Assembly (NCBI GenBank): GCA_001598975.1
Contig: BBXU01001926.1
Location: forward strand, 1 to 19,490
Source of the DNA: Parachlorella kessleri
Lineage: Eukaryota > Chlorophyta > Trebouxiophyceae > Chlorellales > Chlorellaceae
Direction of reading: 5' to 3'
DNA: 19,490 nt
In this document: positions 1 to 8,200 of the stretch, in pieces
Layout of the letters: each line of letters begins with the position of its first letter
Numbering within the stretch: the stretch's first letter is position 1
Program-made: the position numbers and the translations under genes
Notes under the pieces: model-generated
Told to the model about the DNA's origin: nothing
The model's database searches: none
The model's input: the letters and a program-made list of their open reading frames with translations, nothing else

Positions 1-883
1 GCATCCTCTTGAGTCTCAAGTGTTGTCGGGACGCCACAGCAGTGCATCTCCCCAGGGCACCTGGCACTAGCAGCGTGTATCTGAAGGGCTGGAGAATGGC
101 TGCCCAGGGCGCGGTCCAATTGTAAAGGCAAGCCCGGGGCTAGGTGCAACCAAGGCAGACGTCGCCCACCTCCTGCCAATGCATGCTGTGCCTGAGCCAT
201 GTTATGTGTAGCTGCAGGAACGCCAGCTTCTATGGGCAGGAGAAGCAACTGAAGATCAAGGCATAGGGTATCACAGTGGCCTCTCTGTAGTTGTAGGGTG
301 CACAGTACAATGCACTAGTGATCTTCACTGCTGTGCAAGCAGGCTGCAATGAGGGTGGGCCCTGTGGCCGCGGCAGGAGGTGTTGTGATCTTGGGCCTCT
401 GAGGGGCTAGTGACAGTTTTCTTTCTTTCCTGCTCTGCTCTCAGTTGTATGCCTTCTGCAGGTGGCCCTCTCACTCTCCTCCCTGGTAACATCCATGCAT
501 TCTTTCGCCTGTGGTGAAGCGCGGGGTAGCAGTCAGCTGCTTGCATAGGTCCTAGTTATTGCAGCACTCTCCATCAGTGGCACGCGGGTTGTGTGTGCCT
601 AGTAGCGTGTTATGCCGCTCGTTGTACTCAAAAAACCCTAGTTGAGCAGGGAGGACGTCCTTGTGCAGCTGGCCACCCCCGACTCCATCCTTGACAGTGC
701 GTAAGCGTCATACTGCTGAACCCCAGGGGCACTGTGTCACGACCCCTTAGCTGCTTCACAGTACGCCTCTGCATCAAACCTTGAAGACAATTGTGGGCAC
801 AGCTCCTCACCATCGGACCGCATGACTCCCTAGGAAGCGCTGTTCCCAAATGCAAAACTGATATATGCCAGCCACAGACAACA
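1..883. other. 3' flank of DEG15, no gene recognised
   Basis: This stretch lies beyond the DEG15 stop codon and should hold its 3' UTR and perhaps the 3' end of an upstream neighbour. Short open frames exist on both strands, the longest a 73-codon minus-strand frame at 325-546, but none has a recognisable domain or a convincing exon structure. No TGTAA poly(A) motif is visible on the minus strand here, so the DEG15 transcript end cannot be placed. A plus-strand TGTAA at 121-125 could be the tail of a gene that begins outside the window; this is speculative. Confidence 0.4.
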
Positions 884-3800
884 TTAAAGCTTGGACCGCA
901 CAGCAGCCTCGCCCTTGTCCTCATCGCATCCTTGCTGCCCTGCCCCCTCCTTGCCCAGCTTGTCCAGTAGTTTTGTGAGCGCCTGTGGGGGCCTGGCGCC
1001 ACCAAAAGGGCCCCCAGGCGCCACCTCACCACCGGGGTCCTGCCCGGCGCCAAACGAGAGACCCCACAGCGTGCACAGCGCAGCATCCCTTGCCAGCTCA
1101 GCATCCAGCGCAGCCCAGGCGCCGGCGCCCTGCTGTGTTTCGCCTAATGTGCCCTGCTGCGCCGCCAGCGCGCACACCGGGCGCAGCAGGCTGGTGGGTA
1201 TGCTGAAGTTGAGGTGCGGGTAGACCATGCCGCTGCTTTGCTTTGCGTTACTGGTGACCAAGCCCAGCAGGCGGCCAGAGCGCGGGTCCAGCACAGCGCC
1301 CCCGCTGGCCCCGCTGTGCACACATGCTGTGGTCAGCAGCTGGGCGGGCCTGTCACCTGCTCGGACGACCTGCAACAGAAGCTCCCTAAAATTGCTCCTC
1401 TGCTGCATCGCTCAGGGGCGGCTGCCACGCAAGCAGAATGCTTATATGTCAAATGGATTTAAGGTGCCATGAGGAGCTGGCTGCTGCAGCCTTGAAGTCC
1501 CTTGCACACCTAAGCCTGCATGAAACACTGGGCCCGCAGCCCTGCCCTGCATGCATGCATCCTAGCATGACACTGCAAAGCACAGCACAGCACAGCACAG
1601 CACGGGGCTACCATCAGCTGCTCGCCTTGGCAACGTTTCCGAGGGTCACCCAGGGCCCCAGGCCGGCCGCGGGGTTGAACAGCGGGAAGCCGCACACGGC
1701 GGCCGGCTGCCCGGCCAAGCCCCCCCTTGCTCGACGACAGTCCACCCCGCCTGGCTCGCCGGCCAGGTGTATCGCTGGCCATGGCCCTGCTCTTGAGCAG
1801 CAAGGGGGCTTCCCTTCCCGTTGCTCCTGCTGTGGCTCCTGCTGCCGCACCGAGGTATAGGGACCATGGCAAGGGTCCTTCGAGCCGGCAGAACAGGTGC
1901 TGGCACCTGAGCTGGCAGCATACAACCCCACGGAGTCGTCCCACACACTACTGTCACCGCCCTTCCCAGGGGACCGCAGCTGCAGGACCGCCAAGTCCAA
2001 CGGGCCGCGGAAAACATGCAGCACCTGGGCGGTGTGCCAAGTGGGGCGGCGCAAGCCCTGCCCCAGGGCTTGTTGGCCCTGCAGCTGTGGCGGCGGCCGT
2101 ACCAGCACCCGGGCAGTGGGTGGGTGACGGCGGGGCGGAGAGGAGCCAGCTGCCGCTGCTGCCGAGCCTGCTGCTGCTGTGCCTGCTGCTGCTGTGCCTG
2201 CTGGGCCCTGGGCCAGCGGTGCCTGGGGCAAGTGCCCCCGCGGCTCAAACAGGTGGGCATTTGTCAGCACATGGCCCTGGGGGGTCACTATCACGCCAGA
2301 GGCCCAGCTGGCGCCCGTGGCAACCGCTACTATAGACCCCAGCGCCTGCCGAAGAAAGCCCAGGGAGATGTCACAAGCACCGGGAGCTACTCCAAAGGGC
2401 GCCCCCCCTTGATGGCTTGCCAGCCCTGGCGGCGCTGCTGCTGGCACCGCCGCTGCTGCCAAGCCGCATGTTGGGGCTGCCAGTCCTACAGCACGCACGC
2501 CGTGGTCGTCTGCTGTGCATGCTGCGCTGCCCGGGACGTCCACCCCCTCCCTACTGCCCAGGCTGGCTGCCCCCCTGGGCTGGCGCACTACAGCTGATAC
2601 AGCCGCTGCAAGCGCGTCAGCGGGTATGGCCAGAGCAAGCTGAGCCTGGGCTGTGCTTGACATCAGCGGTGGAGCCAGCATGCCAATCACTTGTCCAATG
2701 GGGTCAAACACGGGCCCGCCTTCCATGCCAGGCAGGCAGCGCAGGTCCAAAGCCAGGAGTGCCGGCTGCATGCACTGCTGCATGCATGCAGGTGGCAGGG
2801 AGAAAGCCTTCAGGAATCAGACAAATAGCATGTGCGCCAAGATCGATGTCATCGCGCCGCCCTGGCACACTCCAACCTGGCAACCCAAGCCTCAGCCCAG
2901 GATGTGACACCAGCCTATACAGATGCCCCTGATAGGCCTTCCTCGCCCAACAAGTCGTCGTTGCATGGAAGCAGCTTGCTCCAGAGCACACTTGCGTCCA
3001 GCTCCGTCAGTACAATTCGCCCCCCACTCTCTACCTGCACTACCTGCCACACTTCATGACTACCTGTTCGGGTGAGGAGGCCGCGGGGCCGGGCACCTGC
3101 TCCGGCTGTCTTGGCACCCAGTTGGACACAATGCCGGTGGACACAAAATTGTTGAAGTGGTGGGGTCCCAGGGCGCCAAAGGGGGCCCCTACAGCCCTCA
3201 CAGGGGCCCCTCTTCGGCACCTGGTCCTGAGGTGGCCGGCACTGGACAGCTGGACTGCAGCAGCCTGCGTGGCAGGGATGCTAAACTGGCTGCAGGCCCT
3301 CGAGAGGGCTGCCGGCTCCCCAACAAATCCAACCACGTCAGATCAACAAGCATTTGCGTACTTTCAAAGATGCTTCTCGAAAGACATCGCCCCACATCCC
3401 AGACTGTGCAGGAACACCTCAGTCAAGGGTATAGACATGTACGCCGGCCAGGCTGTCGCTCCACACCTGCTGTAAATGCAGCCTGCAAACGCCCACAGGC
3501 GCACCTCCGCACCTTCAAGCTTCCCTGCTCCTGCTGGGATACCTCCGGCACCAGGACTGCTACATAGGCAGCCAACCGTGTCCCCAGGCTCCCCACAGCC
3601 GGCTGCTGCTGCCACTGAAACCGTTGCCCTCCCTGCTTGTCATGGAGTGGCTGCCTCTGGGAGTGTGGCTGTGGCGGGAAGCCCACCCTCCAGGCGCCGC
3701 TGCCGGCCACTGAGGGAGCTGACAGCAGGTGGCTGAGGGCTTGCTGGACCCCGGGCGCCTCCGCAACACCCAGCAGCCTCAGGGGCACCCGTTCCCCATT

Positions 3801-4351
3801 CAGGTAGCCGCGGATGCTGCATGTCACAACAGGTCACGTGTCACAACACATGTGTGTGGTGGGGGGGGGGGGGGGGGGTCCTTCACCCAGAAGTGTTGCA
3901 TTGCTGGTGACAGACTGTAGAACGTTGGGGGAAGCACATATATATTCATAGGACTACCACTTGCAAGATGATCACTAGGTAGGCTGATGTTGCCTCAAGG
4001 TGGCAGGCGGCACACCTTGCAGCTGGGACCAAGGAGGCGTGGGTTGCAGAGGGGAGGTTCTGTCGGCCAGCGCTGGTAAGGTAGGGGTAGATGGCTGCCA
4101 CGGTTGTCAGCACATAGGCAGGGTGACCCTCAAGAACAAACCCTGCAGCCCACCACATACACTTATCTGGATTACATCCATCCTGGGCACCTAAAGGGCC
4201 AGCAATTTTACATTTAGAGGTACAGCTCACCAGATGTGCTCAGTGCCGTGGTGCCATCCTTGCCGGCATGGAAGGGGGCGGCTGAGGCCCTGGCCAGCTT
4301 GGCGTCGGGGCCTCGCACCTCAACCAGCACAGCAGAGTCACAACCACCCAT
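884..4351 (-). CDS. DEG15: DEG15 glyoxysomal/peroxisomal processing protease
   Basis: This is a trypsin-fold serine endopeptidase of the peroxisome matrix. The family (plant DEG15, animal TYSND1) removes PTS2 presequences from imported proteins. Proposed exons: 4351-4231, 4142-4016, 3816-3505, 3220-3064, 2765-1626 and 1369-884, all in matching phase, giving about 780 aa (Arabidopsis DEG15 is about 710). The N-terminal block [15 protein letters not shown] is family-like. Residues 240 onward carry [13 protein letters not shown]. Catalytic His410 lies in VLTNAHLF, Asp496 in [10 protein letters not shown] and Ser641 in HSGASGGAV, followed by GLVTSNAK and LNFSIP. The last three residues are SKL, a classic PTS1. 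The start was chosen by similarity; the frame stays open to a Met at 4510. The exon 3/4 junction is the least certain. A low-complexity Ala-rich insert and a region of about 70 residues unlike the family (near residues 505-590) are peculiar to this copy. It is divergent from the PDI-like gene. Confidence 0.9.
1370..1625 (-). other. Probable GC-AG intron in DEG15
   Basis: Reading the minus strand, the exon ends ...GTTGCCAAG and is followed by GCGAGC; the intron ends TTGTTGCAG before GTCGTCCGA. Joining at AAG gives N-V-A-K-V-V-R, and VAKVV is a conserved DEG15 string. The donor therefore appears to be GC rather than GT, in the context AAG/GCGAGC. A GT donor nine bases upstream (AAC/GTTGCC) keeps the frame but deletes V-A-K and has a poor consensus. 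The intron also holds a CACAG microsatellite. Confidence 0.65.
1581..1603. repeat. CACAG pentanucleotide microsatellite
   Basis: Four perfect tandem copies of CACAG plus a partial fifth (CAC). It lies in the last DEG15 intron, so length changes would be tolerated. Confidence 0.9.
2167..2200. repeat. 15-bp tandem repeat coding an Ala-rich stretch
   Basis: Two perfect copies of CCTGCTGCTGCTGTG (2167-2181 and 2182-2196) and the start of a third. On the minus strand, in the DEG15 frame, each copy encodes five residues of an A-G-T-A-A type repeat just after the catalytic His block. It is an expandable low-complexity insert in a surface loop position, not a domain. Confidence 0.85.
3861..3878. repeat. 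18-base G homopolymer in a DEG15 intron
   Basis: A run of 18 G on the plus strand (C on the transcript) inside the second DEG15 intron (3817-4015), close to its 3' end. Next to it is a direct repeat TGTCACAACA at 3822-3831 and 3839-3848 flanking a CACGTG. The C-run supplies an extreme pyrimidine tract some 45 bases before the acceptor. Homopolymer length is prone to sequencing error. Confidence 0.85.
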
Positions 4352-5278
4352 CCCGCTTACTAACAGCAAGGAAGGACATGCCTTTGCACTGCTGTGTAAA
4401 GCTTCGCTGTGGGAGTTGCTGCCTGAGGCGCCACTGGCACCTCGGCAGTCCACTGGAGAGCTCCTGGGGTTGCTAGCGGTCACAGCAGATCGTACGATTG
4501 GGTTAAACAACTCGGCAACCTATTGGAAGACGCCTCTGGCGTTCGCAGGCCTCAGCCAAGCAGGAGATGCAGTCCGTCGCACCTAGCTTTTGCCACAAGC
4601 ACTGTGAGGTAATCAGAGCATTGACACATGCATTGATAGGCATATTCAATAGAATTGCGATGGTGGGATTTGACGTAATGTAGCGCCCAGGACACGTGTG
4701 ACAGTCCAGCTCTAGCATCCTTCTGAGCTCCCTTGTTCGCACAAATTTCGGACTAATTTTTGGACTAAAGTTTGGGGTGGGTTACCACGTTGAACGCATG
4801 GTAGTGCATCTGCCATGCTCGGTCGCTAGACTGTTGCATGGTCTGTTGGGTGTGTTGGCAGTACCATGCTCCACCTCAGAGCTGCAGGGTTTGTGCGGTG
4901 CTAGGGGGCCTTGGCTGCCCACCGTAAGGTGTTCTGTACCTCGGGGCATTTGTATGTGGAGTGCCCCCCATCACCAGCTCAAATACGCCAAACCACAAGA
5001 TCAAGGCGGGCTCAGCAATGCCTGCAACTGTGGTTGGCGACTGGTCATTTATTTCACCTGTACATGACAGGTACTGCAACACGTCGGCCTGCTCAGCAGG
5101 CTGAGCAGCAGGGGTCTAGATGTCCATGCAGTGCTCAGATATTGCGCATATATATAGGAGAATTGTGAGCAGATACTTCCAAACCGACGTATCGACACTG
5201 TTGCAACTAGGACCGCTTGCGTTGTTCAACACTTTCAGCATCGTACTTATTGGGTGTAAGACCTGCCTGCGGGGCAGA
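4352..5278. other. Divergent intergenic region between DEG15 and the PDI-like gene
   Basis: This 927-bp stretch separates the start codons of two divergently transcribed genes and should contain both promoters and 5' UTRs. Open frames such as 4777-5067 plus (96 codons) and 4503-4742 minus (79 codons) show no recognisable domain and no paired splice structure, so I do not call them genes. The only promoter-like element seen is the TATA-rich string near 5150. Confidence 0.5.
5149..5158 (+). promoter_or_regulatory. Candidate TATA box for the PDI-like gene
   Basis: TATATATAGG lies about 120 bases upstream of the proposed ATG at 5279 in otherwise mixed-composition sequence. The spacing would leave a 5' UTR of roughly 90 bases. 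This rests on position and motif only. Confidence 0.4.
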
Positions 5279-8200
5279 ATGTTACGACTACCTTCGGTAG
5301 TCATATTCTTGTTTGGGCTTGCAGCGGGTGTGACTGGCCTATATGAAGCATCAGGGCCGGTTTCACTCTTGACGCAACGATCTTTCAGCAAAGTCCTGGA
5401 CAGCCCGCTGCCAGTCGTCGTGGAGTTCTTCGCACCCTGGTAGGGTTTGCTTGTGTACTCACAGCATAGGTACCTAGCCAGGGCGCTGCTGGCCCGCCGG
5501 TCCTCAACTTGGACTGCCAGCCAATGGGCCCTGCAGGTGTGGACACTGCAAGGCGCTGGCCCCTGCTTACAGCCGGGCAGCAGGTGGGATGATGGGGTCA
5601 GCAAGGACTACTCCTGCACGTATTGCAGGGCTGCTCCCCAGCTGGGAAGGATCCAGCTGTCCCTTGCTCTTGGGTGGATGGGGATGCTGGTCCCGGCCAG
5701 GGCAGAAACAGAAAGGCTGCAACTGCTATAGTAGTCATCGTAGACTGCATTGACAGTAGTGCAGCTCTCAATGTCCAGCTGTCCCTGCATGCAGAGAAGC
5801 TGAAGGGCATTGTGCCTTTCGTGGCGGTCGACTGCGATGCCGAGAAGAACAAACCCCTATGCGGTAAGTTTCAACTACCTGAAGGATGGTGGCTTGCACC
5901 TGGCCTGAGGTTAGGCCCTGCCGAGGCCTGGCTGCAAGCTTGAACACTGCTGCGATCACCTTCTGCCTTTTAGAACTACACCTGAGCACAGGTGATGGAT
6001 GACCTCTGTCACGACAGAGCTGTGACGCATGCTGTTGAAATGGCAGAGTATTGCTTCCTACTCAGGGTGTCAGCCTACTTCTGATGCAGGCCAATACGGT
6101 GTCCAGGGCTTCCCTACCATCAAACTCTTCAGGTCAGGCAAAGCAGCGCCCACGGACTACCAGGGGGAGCGCTCGGCCAAGGCGCTGGTGGATGCAGCCT
6201 CGGCCCTGCTGACTGCCAAGCACATCAAGCGGGTGGGGGGCGATGGGGAGGCGCAGGCTTTCCTTGAGCAGGAGGGCGCCAAGGTGCTGCTGTTCACTGA
6301 AAAGCCCAAGGCCTCGCCGCTGTACAAGAGCCTGTCCACCAGGTGAGGGCTGGGGCAGGGCTGGGAAGATTGTTGATGTTGATTGTGGGAGAGGACCCTT
6401 GCTGGGGATTGGCCGCTCTGTCAGCCGGGAGGCATGGTGCTTCTCCCATGGCATGCTACCGACACTCCCATGTGTAGCCGGCCGGTGCCGCGGACTGCTC
6501 CGGCATGTAACCAGCAGGGGGCCCTCCTGAGGCCAGGTTGTTTATTGGCTACATAACAGCACATCGCAGTCAGCAGCATGAGTCGTCCGTTACTCGGCTG
6601 CCTTCCAGGTTCCAGCCGAAGCTGGCATTTGCCGAGGTGGGGCCCAAGGCCACGGAGACAGCAGCCAGGCTGGGCGTGACCGCTCACCCCACCCTGGTGG
6701 TGGTGGATGCGGATGACCAGCAACACACCTACACAGGTGCTTGGCATGGGTCTGTCGGCACATGGACAGCATTCGGCCCGCTGGGTGTCAGGGATGGGCC
6801 CATCGCTGTGCTTTGGAGTATGAGGTGGCAGGACATCAATCATGGCGTAGTGTTTCTGGACGCTACTCCTGGTTTAAAGCCCCAGCTGCTTGCAGTGCTG
6901 GGCCTGCTGTGCATGGTTCTTGGCATAGCATGGCGGACCCATAGTATTAGTTGTGAATGACCTGTGTGTTGTGTCGCATTGTGTGCAGGGGAGCTGAAAG
7001 CCACCAACTTGATTGACTACCTCAAGCGGTTTACAGCTGGGGCTAAGGTGGGGGACACATGTGACAATGGCTATGCGTGCACCAACTGCTGCTCCCTGCC
7101 TGAGCACCAGCAGCAGCAGATGCCAACCTGGCATGGTCAACTGCTATCCACAGGCCCTGGCCAGCAGTAAGATGGGCTTCTCTTGCTTCCAGCAGGCGGG
7201 TCCCAAGGGTGAGTCCAAGCCCGGTAAGGAGCCTGACGGGCAGGGGGAGCAAGCAGCCCCCGAGGCCAGCAGGGACCAGGAAGGGGCCAAGAAGCAGAAG
7301 GGCAAGCAGCACCGGGCCGAGGAGGCGGCCTCGGAGGTCGCGGCTCTGCCCAGCGTGGTGGGGAATGTGACCCTGGCGGAGTTGCAGGGGCGGGTGCTGG
7401 CGCAGGAGGGCGTGTTCGTCCTGGCGGTCTTCGCAGGTGGGCTTGAGGCATTGATTGTCTCAGGTGATCAATTGGTGAGGGAGTCGCGCATGCCAGATAT
7501 GCTTGGCCTCTCAGCCCCACTCACTACTGCGAATCGCGGGCACTGTACCCTAGCACTCTGAACTGTTGGACTGCCCGGAGGTCCATGAGTGGCGGAGCAT
7601 AGCACCATATCATGCATTATTAGGAGGGCGTCAAATAGACTACACACAAAGGCCGTACAAGCGGCTGGTGCTTGAAAGAGCTGATTTGAAGTGTCCCTGC
7701 ATAGTGATGCTTAGTAGGATACCCTTAGTAGGGCAGCTACATGGTGTGCTGAGGGCCGCAGGTGGGCTCCCATGCAGGTACGGAGGAGTCCTGTGCCGCA
7801 AAGCAAACCCAGCTGAACCAGGCAGTGCATGGGCTCCATGGCTTGGCCAAGGCCTTCCAGCTGCAGCTGGGAAACGCCGGGGACGTCGCAGCAGCGGCCA
7901 AGCAGCTGACTGCGGTGGACGAGAACGGGCTTGCTGCGGCAGGCGAGGGCGGGGGGTGCCCAGCACAGGTGGAGTGGGGGCTGCGGCCCATGCAGGGCGA
8001 CGCTTGTTTATGCCAGATGGAGTGGTGTGTGTGGCTGTGAGTGGGGGTATGTAGACGCTGCTCCGCGAAGGAGACCTGCAGGTGGTCTGCGGGTACACCT
8101 CATTCACAGCCAGGCAGCAGGGTTAGCTCTGCTGGCTGATGAGGTAGCGCTGCCCGAGCTCCTGCAAGCCAGAATGTAAACCATGATGATATCTACCACA

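Noticed and set aside
628..1104. Minus-strand open frame of 158 codons at the DEG15 3' end
   Set aside because: It overlaps the last DEG15 exon in a different frame, continues into the 3' flank, and has no recognisable motif.
1614..2783. A stand-alone 389-codon protease gene on the minus strand
   Set aside because: It holds the His and Asp of the triad but not the Ser, and both ends coincide with splice sites. It is the fifth exon of DEG15.
2767..2791. TGCATGCA palindromic cluster at a DEG15 splice acceptor
   Set aside because: Similar GCATGCA strings are scattered through the window. Here they simply provide two alternative in-frame acceptors (TGCAG) and no further structure.
2417..2932. 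Plus-strand open frame of 171 codons
   Set aside because: It is antisense to the DEG15 exon encoding [10 protein letters not shown] and contains no domain.
6004..6019. Small hairpin CTCTGT-CACG-ACAGAG
   Set aside because: A six-base stem in an intron is expected by chance at this scale. There is no T-tract or regulatory context.
7043..7170. Cysteine-containing string after the b domain (Y-A-C-T-N-C-C) as a second redox site of the PDI-like protein
   Set aside because: It is read-through of an intron starting at AAG/GTGGGG and soon hits a stop. The next exon joins in phase from 7193.
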